In this document: piece by piece, positions 19,401 through 27,294 of the stretch
How the letters are laid out: each line of letters begins with the position of its first letter
Position numbering within the stretch: position 1 is the stretch's first letter
Assembly (NCBI GenBank): GCA_000170815.1
Contig: ABCO01000001.1
Location: 124,001 to 188,000, forward strand
Source: an unidentified eubacterium SCB49
GTDB lineage: Bacteria; Bacteroidota; Bacteroidia; Flavobacteriales; Flavobacteriaceae
DNA length: 64,000 nucleotides
Direction of reading: 5' to 3'
Notes under the pieces: model-generated
What the model saw: the letters and a program-made list of their open reading frames with translations, nothing else
Told to the model about the DNA's origin: nothing
The model's database searches: none
Program-made: the position numbers and the translations under genes

Positions 19401-20136
19401 TTTTATCGTGCGCTGCATAGGCGTGAAAAATAGAAAAGCCCATGTGGATAAATAATTGGTCTGAAGAGCAAACGGCTCCTGCCAACATCATATCTGCTTT
19501 GCCTGTTAGCAACTCATCACAAGCCATTTTTATAGCGTATAATGAAGAAGCACAAGCCGCATCTAAGTCGAAGTTTGTTCCTTTTAAACCAATAATATTT
19601 TTAACCAATTCTGAAACATCTCCTTCTATTGGGTTGTTTTTTGGAATGTCAAACTCAGTTGCTGGCATTTTAAAACGGTCATCTTTTAAAAGGGTTTTTA
19701 TTCCTTTTTCTAGCGTTTCAGTATAGATAGGTGCCAGTATTTTATGCGAAGATTTTGTAGGAAATGATAAGTTTCCGAAGATCACGCCGCAGGTATCTAA
19801 AGCTTTGTCTTTATTCCAATATCCTCCGTGTATTAAAGCATCCTTGGTTACTTGTAAACCCCATTGATACATTTGGTCTAAGTCACTTAAATCTTTAGAC
19901 CCAAAGTCTGCGCTATTAAAAGTATAATCTCTAATATAACCTCCGCGTAACGAGTAACAACGGTCTATTGTACCCTTGTCTTTATGGTAAAAGAGTTCTG
20001 GGTCTGCCCCAAAATCATCTTTTGTTGCCATACCGGTTAGGTCTTTTTTATCCATAAGGTTGTTCCAAAACTCTTGTAAGGTTTTAGACCCCGGAAAAAG
20101 GGAAGACATACCGATGATTGCTATTTTTTCTTTCAT
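13450..20136 (-). CDS. pfaC: PUFA synthase PfaC-type subunit: KS-CLF-AT-DH-DH
   Basis: This 2228-residue multidomain enzyme starts with an active ketosynthase (DAACASSLYA, Cys near 195; GTPLGD and KSNMGHM with the two His). A second KS-like domain is the chain-length factor, in which the Cys position reads NGDNGTT near 657. An acyltransferase follows, with FVYPGSATSYEGLG near 1010 and the nucleophile motif GYSMGE near 1115. Two FabA-like hotdog dehydratases carry YFPCHFRDDEVLAGSLQAEG and FFTCHFYSDPVMPGSLGVEA. Standard marine gammaproteobacterial PfaC lacks the AT, which there is the separate PfaB. Fusion of AT here resembles myxobacterial Pfa3, but without its acylglycerol-phosphate acyltransferase domain. 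It lies 39 bp after the KR-DH frame. Confidence 0.92.
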   Translation of the reverse strand: MKEKIAIIGMSSLFPGSKTLQEFWNNLMDKKDLTGMATKDDFGADPELFYHKDKGTIDRCYSLRGGYIRDYTFNSADFGSKDLSDLDQMYQWGLQVTKDALIHGGYWNKDKALDTCGVIFGNLSFPTKSSHKILAPIYTETLEKGIKTLLKDDRFKMPATEFDIPKNNPIEGDVSELVKNIIGLKGTNFDLDAACASSLYAIKMACDELLTGKADMMLAGAVCSSDQLFIHMGFSIFHAYAAHDKKYSPLDKDSAGLVSSEGAGMILLKRLSDAEKDGDNIIGVISGIGLSNDGAGKFLLSPNPKGQTLAYQRAYNGSISKENTSYIECHATGTPLGDVTEINTLETFFGDNPNKLRLGSVKSNMGHMLTAAGMPSLMKVLLSMEHNIIPPGINMSTAIQSEKGWFNREQIIEEPLKWETNYKQAAVNSFGFGGTNAHLVVENHHNEESKKHKDVSLKEMAITSMEVHFGDCNNLDTFYKSIFEGKQHFSEMPQERWKGFEKNSSLLAQYGLDTETPIKGNFIDAFDMDLMRYKIQPNEISTMEPQQALILKVADEAIQKSSLKRGANVAVLIAMNPELAIHHYLARWDSEWQLDKALESAGVDLDKAQKETLLAECRNILYQIGNVQTPSQHTSFVGNIMSSRISALWDFNGPSFTITNGDNGTTRALEVAQNMLSLGEVDAVVVGAVDFSASMESVLLRNLVDAVNQNQKPSLSFNADDYGWLIGEGASAIVLKASDAINEKDLVYATIDAIGDLPTDKNIALQELVASGFSKEDELEQKQLVANNPEEKVALGAVKTTIGHTFAAAGLASIVKTALCVYHQFIPGIPNWNAAKNDLLKNSNYYFPSQSRPWVNERKKPRQALVNLSANSRVKLSEVTFPKEQQIDNFLQKHLFVLKGNTQNELQENLSQINKALLENELEFVAQAYFDTAVKTKTTYSIVLIASTLKSIQQDIRFIERKLEESFAKNTDIKLPSGSFFSPNPSAAKGDLAFVYPGSATSYEGLGRDLFQFFPNLLSDFEHQIPNLKDFFGLEYLFPKKQDSATPSPNIQGDAISMMSAGVLYATLYTHILRAYFGVKPKAAMGYSMGECSSMWYAFGIWNPSEGTKIFRNSPIFKNKFSGDLELLAEEWNISTEEAKARWQSWILLETKEKVEAEISKFDKVSITFINSEKELIISGDKSQCETLIANLNCASVLVPFQNIIHNEFCKKEYDGLIEMHNFPLVNKPEVDFYSSLTSDKIPMDSLTIAENSTKVCYKTVDFPAFAKNMSSNGFSTFVELGPNSTCTNWIKDTLDQNTHSASAIDKKGTNSIQSLYECLAQLISNGIDIDLSLLYPNKNQEEVKKRFTKKVKTGGSPVFDVLLSDKMKSQFATIKRKEKTQNTIKKAGLNKPKTATDIVEKTTRMTDTQTPKNTTKMGENGLKLQDYNDPNHLKDKNIIFTKEDLIEFSEGKIGNVFGAEYNVIDQYKRRVMLPMDPYLLVSRVTGLNAKLGEYKPSTMQTEYDIPYNSGYATDTQIPWAVSVESGQCDLMLISYLGIDLENKGDYVYRLLDCTLTFLDDLPFEGQTLRYDISINSFVRNGRNLLFFFSYECFVEDRMVLKMTNGVAGFFTDEELEKGNGVVYTDSEKKALLNVEKKKFIPFLTTKKTSFDIEDLRHLINGDAHKCFDDISYFPNGRNESIRLAPEKMLMLDRITKADVHGGAYGLGEIIAEKDLSPDDWYFPCHFRDDEVLAGSLQAEGGGNLLRFFMMMLGLQRLKKDARFQPLYGVPQKVRCRKEVTPKDKKLIYRLVIKDIGLLPDPYVIGDLEIIADGIITVHFANLGLQIREKDNPKYLEQPKKVTENVLLNETDVETFALGRLADCFGPEYAVYDNRALSRQPNTDLQVVSRVIKIDGERFDFSKPTNIWTEYDVPQEVWYYKQNASMTMPYAVLMEIALQPCGLLGAYLGSTLQFPEQDLYFRNLDGDGEMFDLPTGTDFRGKVIKNKSTLTSSTSLGGFVIQKYLFEVSVDGHVFYKGFSSFGFFPKEALAQQVGLDNGEDVPAWYVQNKLTSKDYFQIKLDSLYAKMKLYKENDKANTFRLAEDQLDLLDSGLVVKNGGEFGKGYIHCSKAIHTYDWFFTCHFYSDPVMPGSLGVEAISQAMQLFALQQDLGKDFKNPRFVQVEHNKTEWKYRGQIKINVENMHLEVHFKTIEKREDTLVLIANAYLWNEGTRIYQLTDLALGIQEA

Positions 20137-20175
20137 TTGTTGTTTTAATGTGTGCTTAGAGTAATTACTGTATGA

Positions 20176-22614
20176 TTACCATTTTAAGCCTTCAGAAACA
20201 GTTAAACCTGCTCCTTCTGTAAATAAATAGACCGCTCCATTTTCATCGAATACGGTGCAGTCTGCAATCATTTTTGCAGCAGAGTTTTCTTGTATTTTTA
20301 TATGTACATAAAAACTTTTGTCTGCAGGAATTTCTCCATAAACCATCCCTTTTAAAGTTTGTAAAGGCAAGCTATTGGCACCATTATGAAACTTTTGTAC
20401 CCACACTACCATACCTTGATATTGAATATCTAAAAAGAATGCATTTAGGCTTGTGCTAGGAAACTGCCCTTGGTCTTCAAAAGAAACAGAAGGTGCTTTA
20501 CATTTTAATAAAACCTGATCTTCGTCCATAGCGATTACCTCTTCTATACCTTGATAAAAAGCACCGTGAAATAATGAACCATCTTTATAAAATGTAGCTC
20601 CGTCAATTTTGTTTTCTTTTAACTGAGGTGTTTGAAATGTAGGTTTCTCATTTCTTTTTCGCTCTAGAGTAACGGTAGAACGATAGTGATTTAAAGGTAG
20701 TTTTCCTCCTTTACTGTAAATAGTCACCGTACAAACGATACACGCATCTGTTTTACTTTGTTCTTTAATTTCTGTGAAATACTGTTCCTTTTCAGTGCCA
20801 TCAAAAACAATCCCTTTAAACAGTTTTACGTTTTCTATGCTTGCTAGTTTATAATCTGGAAATAGTTTTACGCAAGAATCTGCCATCCACGCTGTAGCAT
20901 TTACCATTGGTAATACTGGACTTCCTTGAATTACGTGATGGTTTAAAAAAGCATTGTCTTTTAAACTTAAATCTCTCTTTACGGTATGCGTTTTAAGATC
21001 TCCCGAAATATCTGAAATTCCCGCTGGTAAAGTTCCTCCAATAATTACTTGAGGTTGGTTGTGATACGCTCCGTTTAATTCTTGCACAAAACGTGCTGCA
21101 CCTCCTGGGTGATTTACTAAAGAAACGCCTGCTTCTTCAAACATTTTTTGCAATTCTGGACTCACCATTCCACCTTCCCAAGCGCCCCAATTGATGGCAG
21201 TAACTTTCGTGTTTGGATGATTTGTACTAAACAAATGTGCCGCAGCACTTAATATTTCATTTGCCATCGCATAGTCTGATTGCCCTACATTTCCGTAGAA
21301 ACCAGCTACAGATGAAAACATAATTAAATGCCTCAATTCATTAATGTTTACCATTTTTAGAAGGTTTAATAAACCATCTAATTTTACCGAAGTTACATTG
21401 TCAAAAATTTCTTCTGTTTTATCTTGAATCAACTTATCTGCCAAGCGACCTGCACCGTGAATAATTCCTGTGATTTTTCCCCATTGCTTTTCTATTTTAA
21501 GCAATTCTGGCTTGATGGTTAAGTTGGTTACATCTCCAGCCACATAAACGGCATCACCACCATTTGCTTTAATGTTAGCAATGGTTTCTTCAATTTCTTT
21601 TTTAGCAACATACTTGTTAAACGTGCTGTTTAAACCTTTAATTGAAACTTTCTCGCCGCTCGCTTTCATCTCTTGCATTATGGCGTTTTTAAGCTTAGCA
21701 GGGTCGTTTTCAGTTAAAGCGTAAGCGGGTAATTCAAAATCTAAAGAAGACCTCCCTAATAGAATGAATTTAGATTTAAACGAAACGTTCATCTCTTTTA
21801 TACAAGTGGCTGTAACGCCTCTACCTCCTCCAGCAACTAAAAATACATCCTTGTCAGTAACGGTTTGTTGGTAGGTTTCAGTATCGTCTACTTGATTAGA
21901 AACAACCTCATAGGTCATACGCCCACTGTCGTTAATGGCGACATCTACGTAGCGCACATCTGCATCGTGTAATTCTAAAAATATGTTGTTTGCAATTTCT
22001 TCTGAAGCTAATTCTGGTTTTGCATCAATGGCTCTACAAAAAACAGGAGACCATTCTAGATTCATACATTTTGTAAGACCCGATAATCCTCCTGCAATAA
22101 TTGAAATATTAGAACGCTTGTCCATCCCAAATTTCCCGTCTAAGCGAGAAACCGTCATAAAAGCAGTACGTTGTGTTTTACTCGTAGTATTTAATGGTGC
22201 TTGTAAGTATTTTGCTAGTAAGAAAGTGGCTTTCAATAAAGTGCGTTCTACAGCAAAATGTTCGGTAAAATTATGACCCGTAAAAGTAAAATGTGGATGT
22301 AGGTAAATAAAAGCGCCAATCTCGTTTTGTGCTAAGATGGTATCTATAGCAGCCTTAATGTTTTGGTCGTTTATTTCTGAAATAACAACACCGTTTTTAA
22401 TAGCGCTGTTCTTTTTAAAAGTATCAAATTGAAGTACGATAACTTGGTGTCCTTCGCGCTCTAATTTTGTTTTTAAGGCCAGTGTTAAATCACTTCCTTC
22501 ATCTGTAATAACCACAGGTTTTAAAGCCGAAATGTTTTGTACTAATACATCAACTTTAGGAATAAACTTTAAACCAATTGATTTTCTTGGAACACCATGA
22601 AAGTTAGTAGGCAA
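20176..22614 (-). CDS. pfaA: PUFA synthase KR-DH part, probably the C-terminal half of PfaA via frameshift
   Basis: The 812-codon frame holds a ketoreductase (VAGGGRGVTATC; YAMANEILSAAAH) and a C-terminal polyketide-type dehydratase fold (FLNHHVIQGSPVLPM). In known systems KR-DH is the C-terminal part of PfaA. Here the frame has no ATG: the first plausible start is a TTG at 22614, and the next Met lies deep inside the domain. The frame is open upstream to 22683, the last bases of an A10 run inside the pfaA end. A -1 shift there would join it to PfaA through 23 extra codons and give about 2369 residues. Translation from TTG is the alternative. Confidence 0.85.
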   Translation of the reverse strand: MPTNFHGVPRKSIGLKFIPKVDVLVQNISALKPVVITDEGSDLTLALKTKLEREGHQVIVLQFDTFKKNSAIKNGVVISEINDQNIKAAIDTILAQNEIGAFIYLHPHFTFTGHNFTEHFAVERTLLKATFLLAKYLQAPLNTTSKTQRTAFMTVSRLDGKFGMDKRSNISIIAGGLSGLTKCMNLEWSPVFCRAIDAKPELASEEIANNIFLELHDADVRYVDVAINDSGRMTYEVVSNQVDDTETYQQTVTDKDVFLVAGGGRGVTATCIKEMNVSFKSKFILLGRSSLDFELPAYALTENDPAKLKNAIMQEMKASGEKVSIKGLNSTFNKYVAKKEIEETIANIKANGGDAVYVAGDVTNLTIKPELLKIEKQWGKITGIIHGAGRLADKLIQDKTEEIFDNVTSVKLDGLLNLLKMVNINELRHLIMFSSVAGFYGNVGQSDYAMANEILSAAAHLFSTNHPNTKVTAINWGAWEGGMVSPELQKMFEEAGVSLVNHPGGAARFVQELNGAYHNQPQVIIGGTLPAGISDISGDLKTHTVKRDLSLKDNAFLNHHVIQGSPVLPMVNATAWMADSCVKLFPDYKLASIENVKLFKGIVFDGTEKEQYFTEIKEQSKTDACIVCTVTIYSKGGKLPLNHYRSTVTLERKRNEKPTFQTPQLKENKIDGATFYKDGSLFHGAFYQGIEEVIAMDEDQVLLKCKAPSVSFEDQGQFPSTSLNAFFLDIQYQGMVVWVQKFHNGANSLPLQTLKGMVYGEIPADKSFYVHIKIQENSAAKMIADCTVFDENGAVYLFTEGAGLTVSEGLKW

Positions 22615-22664
22615 GGAGAATGCTTGGGTAAAAGTATTCTCCTCACTTACTTTAGTATTGCTAT

Positions 22665-25600
22665 CTAAGCTAGACTTAGACTTTTTTTTTTAGTTGAAAT
22701 TCCTGCTTTACTAGAGATGTAATCTACAATTTCTTGAAGGGTTCTAAGCTCTGTTAAATCGTTAGGGTTGATATCTGTTAGTTTATCAGATTGCTCTGTG
22801 ATGGCTCCAAAAATTTCAACACGCTTAATAGAATCGATTCCTAAATCGGCTTCCATATCCATGTTTAATTCTAGCATTTCTGCAGGATATCCTGTTTTAT
22901 CAGCGACAACGCTTAACATTAAGTCTAGCATCTCTGAGTTCTCTTCTGAAATGGTAACTGTGTCATCTACAGCTGCAGAAAATAAATCTGTAGCTACTGT
23001 TTCTGTAACAGTTGCTTCAGGTTTAGAAACTACCGTTTCTTTCGTAGCGCTAATCCCTGCTTTACTAGAAATGTAATCTACAATTTCTTGAAGGGTTCTA
23101 AGTTCTGTTAAGTCGTTAGGATTGATGTCTGTTAGTTTATCAGATTGCTCTGTAATGGCTCCAAAAATTTCAACACGTTTAATAGAATCGATTCCTAAAT
23201 CTGCTTCCATGTCCATGCTTAATTCTAGCATTTCTGCAGGATACCCTGTTTTATCAGCGACAACGCTTAGCATTAGGTCTAACATTTCAGAATTTCCAGC
23301 AGCAGGCGTAGCAGTTTTTACTTCTTGAGCAGCAACAGGAGTTTCTACTTTTTGAGTTTCTTCAACTTTAGGAGTAGGGGCACTTGCAGTTGCACTTATT
23401 CCCGCTTTACTAGAGATGTAATCTACAATTTCTTGTAAGGTTCTAAGTTCTGTTAAGTCGTTAGGATTGATGTCTGTTAGTTTATCAGATTGCTCTGTGA
23501 TGGCTCCAAAAATTTCAACACGTTTAATAGAATCGATTCCTAAATCTGCTTCCATATCCATGCTTAATTCTAGCATTTCTGCAGGATATCCTGTTTTATC
23601 TGCAACAACGCTTAGCATTAAGTCTAACATTTCAGAGTTTCCAGCAGCAGGCGCAGCAGTTTTTACTTCTTGAGCAGCAACAGGAGTTTCTACTTTTTGA
23701 GTTTCTTCAACTTTAGGAGTAGGGGCGCTTGCAGTTGCACTTATTCCCGCTTTACTAGAGATGTAATCTACAATTTCTTGTAGGGTTCTAAGCTCTGTTA
23801 AGTCGTTAGGATTGATGTCTGTTAATTTATCAGATTGCTCTGTGATGGCTCCAAAAATTTCAACACGTTTAATAGAATCGATTCCTAAATCTGCTTCCAT
23901 ATCCATGCTTAATTCTAGCATTTCTGCAGGATATCCTGTTTTATCTGCAACAACGCTTAACATTAAGTCTAGCATTTCAGAATTTCCAGCAACAGGAGCA
24001 GCAGGTGTTGCTACTGGTGCAACTACAGGCGCAGTAGGCTGAGCAGGTGTAGGAGTTACAACGGTTTTTGCAGCAGGTGCTTCTGGCACAGCATTTTCTA
24101 TAGTTAAAGGAGCTTCTGGTGCTTCTAAAAGGTTTTCATCAGGCGAAAAGTTTCCTGATAAAAGGCTTAATAATTGTGCTGTTTGTTTGTTTTGTTCCAT
24201 CAAAATTGACTGGAACATATCTAGTGTTTTAGATTGGTTTTCTTTTATACCATCTATGGCACTTTTTATAACATCTACCATCATATCTTCTTCTGTTTCT
24301 TGATCTGTATTATCTTCGTTTGTATATGTAGGAATTGCGTTAATCACTTCAGAGACTACTTCAATTTCCTTTATTTCTTCTTCTGTTTTAGTAAATTGTT
24401 GTGTGGTACCACTTACTTTAAAGCCGTCATTTAACACATCTTTGTATGCTTTTTGTGTTGCTGGGCTTACATAGTTATTACCTGCTATTTTAACTGCCAT
24501 TTTAGGTGCTGCTAAAGGTGCTTTTTCTTGTCTAGCATTGCAGTCAATAGCATCTATTTTACATCCTAACACCTGTAATTGTATTGCAGCCTCTCTAATC
24601 TGTAAGTCACTGTTTTTTGTCGCTTTTGCATTTGTAGCAAGGACAAAATGTTCTTTATCTGCTAAAATATCTTTCACCAAGTTTGTTAAAATAGACTTAG
24701 GTCCAAATTCAACAAAAACGCGTGCTCCTGCGGCATACATGTTTTCTATTTCACTTTTAAAATCAACAGAATTTAAAATATGCTGTCCTAGAATCTTTTT
24801 AATTGTAGCAGCATCTGTTGGGTAAGCATTTCCTGTAGAGTTTGAATACACAGGAATTACAGGGTTTGAAAACTGTACTGTTTTTATACTTTTCTCAAAA
24901 GGTTTTTGTGCGTGCCCAACACAGCTTGTATGAAAAGCAGCAGAAACAGGTAATAAAATAGAACGCATTTTTTTAGTATCTAAAAGTGCTTTTGCCTTTT
25001 TTATTCCTTCTGTTGTACCGCCTAAAACTATTTGGCTTGATGAGTTAATATTTGCAATAGACACATCTGCAATTGGTGCAATGAGTGGTTCAATTTCAGA
25101 TGCAGCAGCTTTAACCGCTAACATTGTACCCGCGTCACCGCTTGCATTTTTGCTGCCCATTGCTTCACCACGAGCAATGGCAAGTGTCATATAATCGTTT
25201 TGGTTAAGAACACCAGCTGCGCAAAGTGCGGTAAGTTCTCCAAAACTATGCCCTGCAACCATATCGCTTACAAATCCAGCATTTTTAAACACATTATAAT
25301 ACCCTAAACTAATTGCGCCAATAGCAGGTTGTGCAAATTCTGTGTTTTTAATGTTTTGTTCTTGTATGGCTTTGTCTTCGTCTGTAAAAACAGGCTTTGG
25401 GTATATTTTATTAGCTAAGTCATATCCTTTTTTAGCATCAAAATCGGCAATGGTTTGTTGTATGGTTTCAAAGCTGCTTGTGGCTTCTTTAGCCATATTA
25501 GCATATTGAGAACCTTGACCTGAAAATAATGAAGCAACTTTGGTTGTGCTTGCTATTCCGTTAGGTCTAAAATACACTCCAACTGGATGTGACCAAGCTT

Positions 25601-27284
25601 CCTTATTATTTTCTAATTGTTTAATTGAAATTTCTATTTTCGAAATACAATCCATTAACGTTTCGGCAACAAAGCCTACACGGGCTTCGTTTTCCTTTGC
25701 TGTACCTTGTTTTGATGTTTCTTTTAGATTGTAATAAGCAGTTTCAAACTCATTAGATTTTAAATCTGTATGTGTTTTTTTAAGACTTGTAATTAAGTCT
25801 GTTGTGTTTGCTGCTTTTATGTAAATACTGTGAAATGACTGATGCATTCTATCAGTAAAAGGCGTTTTCTTTTCGTATTCTTCCATTGCAAAATGGACGT
25901 TTACACCACCAAAACCAAAAGCAGATAAACCTGCTCTACGTGGCACACCGTTTTTAAACCAAGGGCGCGTTTCGGCATTGACATAAAAAGGCGATTTTTC
26001 AATACCAAATTTATCGTGAGGTTTGGTTACGTTAATGGTACCTGGCAGTACTTTATGGTATAAAGCTAATGCAGCTTTTATCATACCGGCAGCACCAGCG
26101 GCAGCTTTTGTATGTCCTATTTGCGACTTTACAGAACCGATTGCAATATGGTTTTTTGTGGCGTCATTTTTGCCAAAAACCATAGACATAGATTTAAACT
26201 CGGCAGCATCACCAGCGCCCGTTGCGGTACCGTGACCTTCAATTAGTTTTACGGTAGATGCATCGTAGCCAGCCTCGTCATAAGCGCGCTGCATAGCTAA
26301 AGCTTGTCCTTGCGGACGTGGCGCGTATACAGATTTATAGCGACCATCACTAGAAGAACCTACTCCTGTTAATAATCCGTAAATTCTGTCTCCATCACGT
26401 TCTGCATCTTCTAGTCTTTTTAAAACAAGCATTCCTACACCTTCTCCAATTAGCATTCCGTCTGAGTCTATATCAAATGGACGTATGCTTCCTTTTCTTG
26501 AAAAGGCAGGTGTTTTGGAGAAAGACATATACATAAATGGAGAGTTATCTGTATCGACACCTCCCGTTAACATCATATCACATCTTCCTTCAATTAATTC
26601 TGAAACAGCCATTTTTATAGCAGAAAGTGAGGCAGCACAAGCTGCATCGACCACAGAGTTAATACCTCCTAAATCAAAACGATTTGTAATTCGTCCCGAG
26701 ATCACATTACCTAGCATACCAGGAAAAGAATTTTCATTCCAGCCTATGTATGCTTTCTTCATTTTTTCTACAATATGCGGTATATCTGCTTCAGAAATGC
26801 CACTGCTTTTTAAAGCGGCTTCCCAAATAGGAGCTTGCAATCTAGACGTAAGAGGTGTAATTAATTTTTGGCCACCACCAACACCTAAAATCACTCCTGT
26901 TTTTTCTTTTAATAGCGCTGTAAATTTTTCAGATTCTCTTCCGTAGCCAGCATCTTCAAATGCATCTCTAGCCGCAATTAATGACAATAATTGAGAGGCA
27001 TCTGTAACCTCTAAAATATTTGGAGGTAGACCAAATTCCATTGGATTGAAGTCCACATCGGGAATAAAACCACCTTTTTTACAATAGGTTTTATCTGCAA
27101 CCATTGGATCTGCATCATAATAATCTTCTATTTTCCAACGAGATTCAGGTACATCAACAATACTATCTTTTTGATTGATAATGTTATTCCAAAATTGGTC
27201 TACATTGCTTGCGTCTGCAAACATTGCAGATAAACCAATAATAGCTACTGGTGTTTTTTTAAGTGAACTGTTTACTTTGTCCAT
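22665..27284 (-). CDS. pfaA: PUFA synthase PfaA: KS-AT-4xACP
   Basis: The 1539-residue zero-frame product has a ketosynthase with Cys near 216 (DAACAASL) and His residues in EGHGTATGAGD and SQIGHTKAAAG. Next is a malonyltransferase (SGQGSQYAN; GHSFGE, Ser near 680) and four carrier domains with LGIDSIKR, whose phosphopantetheine Ser residues lie near 1137, 1252, 1367 and 1485. The frame stops eight codons after the last carrier, right after an A10 run; the KR-DH frame continues in -1. It is the first pfa gene, 10 bp after the TetR gene. With PfaC and PfaD it should make a long-chain polyunsaturated fatty acid such as EPA, DHA or ARA; which one cannot be read. Confidence 0.94.
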   Translation of the reverse strand: MDKVNSSLKKTPVAIIGLSAMFADASNVDQFWNNIINQKDSIVDVPESRWKIEDYYDADPMVADKTYCKKGGFIPDVDFNPMEFGLPPNILEVTDASQLLSLIAARDAFEDAGYGRESEKFTALLKEKTGVILGVGGGQKLITPLTSRLQAPIWEAALKSSGISEADIPHIVEKMKKAYIGWNENSFPGMLGNVISGRITNRFDLGGINSVVDAACAASLSAIKMAVSELIEGRCDMMLTGGVDTDNSPFMYMSFSKTPAFSRKGSIRPFDIDSDGMLIGEGVGMLVLKRLEDAERDGDRIYGLLTGVGSSSDGRYKSVYAPRPQGQALAMQRAYDEAGYDASTVKLIEGHGTATGAGDAAEFKSMSMVFGKNDATKNHIAIGSVKSQIGHTKAAAGAAGMIKAALALYHKVLPGTINVTKPHDKFGIEKSPFYVNAETRPWFKNGVPRRAGLSAFGFGGVNVHFAMEEYEKKTPFTDRMHQSFHSIYIKAANTTDLITSLKKTHTDLKSNEFETAYYNLKETSKQGTAKENEARVGFVAETLMDCISKIEISIKQLENNKEAWSHPVGVYFRPNGIASTTKVASLFSGQGSQYANMAKEATSSFETIQQTIADFDAKKGYDLANKIYPKPVFTDEDKAIQEQNIKNTEFAQPAIGAISLGYYNVFKNAGFVSDMVAGHSFGELTALCAAGVLNQNDYMTLAIARGEAMGSKNASGDAGTMLAVKAAASEIEPLIAPIADVSIANINSSSQIVLGGTTEGIKKAKALLDTKKMRSILLPVSAAFHTSCVGHAQKPFEKSIKTVQFSNPVIPVYSNSTGNAYPTDAATIKKILGQHILNSVDFKSEIENMYAAGARVFVEFGPKSILTNLVKDILADKEHFVLATNAKATKNSDLQIREAAIQLQVLGCKIDAIDCNARQEKAPLAAPKMAVKIAGNNYVSPATQKAYKDVLNDGFKVSGTTQQFTKTEEEIKEIEVVSEVINAIPTYTNEDNTDQETEEDMMVDVIKSAIDGIKENQSKTLDMFQSILMEQNKQTAQLLSLLSGNFSPDENLLEAPEAPLTIENAVPEAPAAKTVVTPTPAQPTAPVVAPVATPAAPVAGNSEMLDLMLSVVADKTGYPAEMLELSMDMEADLGIDSIKRVEIFGAITEQSDKLTDINPNDLTELRTLQEIVDYISSKAGISATASAPTPKVEETQKVETPVAAQEVKTAAPAAGNSEMLDLMLSVVADKTGYPAEMLELSMDMEADLGIDSIKRVEIFGAITEQSDKLTDINPNDLTELRTLQEIVDYISSKAGISATASAPTPKVEETQKVETPVAAQEVKTATPAAGNSEMLDLMLSVVADKTGYPAEMLELSMDMEADLGIDSIKRVEIFGAITEQSDKLTDINPNDLTELRTLQEIVDYISSKAGISATKETVVSKPEATVTETVATDLFSAAVDDTVTISEENSEMLDLMLSVVADKTGYPAEMLELNMDMEADLGIDSIKRVEIFGAITEQSDKLTDINPNDLTELRTLQEIVDYISSKAGISTKKKSLSLA
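22682..22691 (-). other. A10 homopolymer at the pfaA / KR-DH junction (slippage site candidate)
   Basis: On the coding strand the context is ACT, then ten A, then GTCTAAGTC. In zero frame the stop follows five codons later. In -1 frame a TAA directly precedes the run and the frame is then open for more than 2.4 kb through KR-DH. This is the layout expected for transcriptional slippage or ribosomal frameshifting, or for a single-base indel or sequencing error. Confidence 0.7.
22706..23990 (-). repeat. Four tandem acyl-carrier-domain repeats in pfaA
   Basis: The same DNA landmark (CTTTACTAGA on the plus strand) recurs at 22706, 23060, 23405 and 23750, giving spacings of 354, 345 and 345 bp. 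The carrier domains and the Ala/Pro/Thr linkers of the two middle copies are nearly identical, while the copy nearest the 3' end has a different linker. This points to recent duplication or gene conversion. Confidence 0.9.
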
Positions 27285-27294
27285 ATCTTTTAGT

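Noticed and set aside
22614..22665. Reading PfaA and KR-DH as two ordinary separate genes
   Set aside because: The KR-DH frame has no ATG and is open right back to the A10 run; ordinary initiation would need a TTG. Kept as the alternative, not as the main reading.
22768..24042. Plus-strand frames inside the carrier-domain repeats of pfaA
   Set aside because: They recur with the repeat period and are antisense shadows of the ACP coding sequence.
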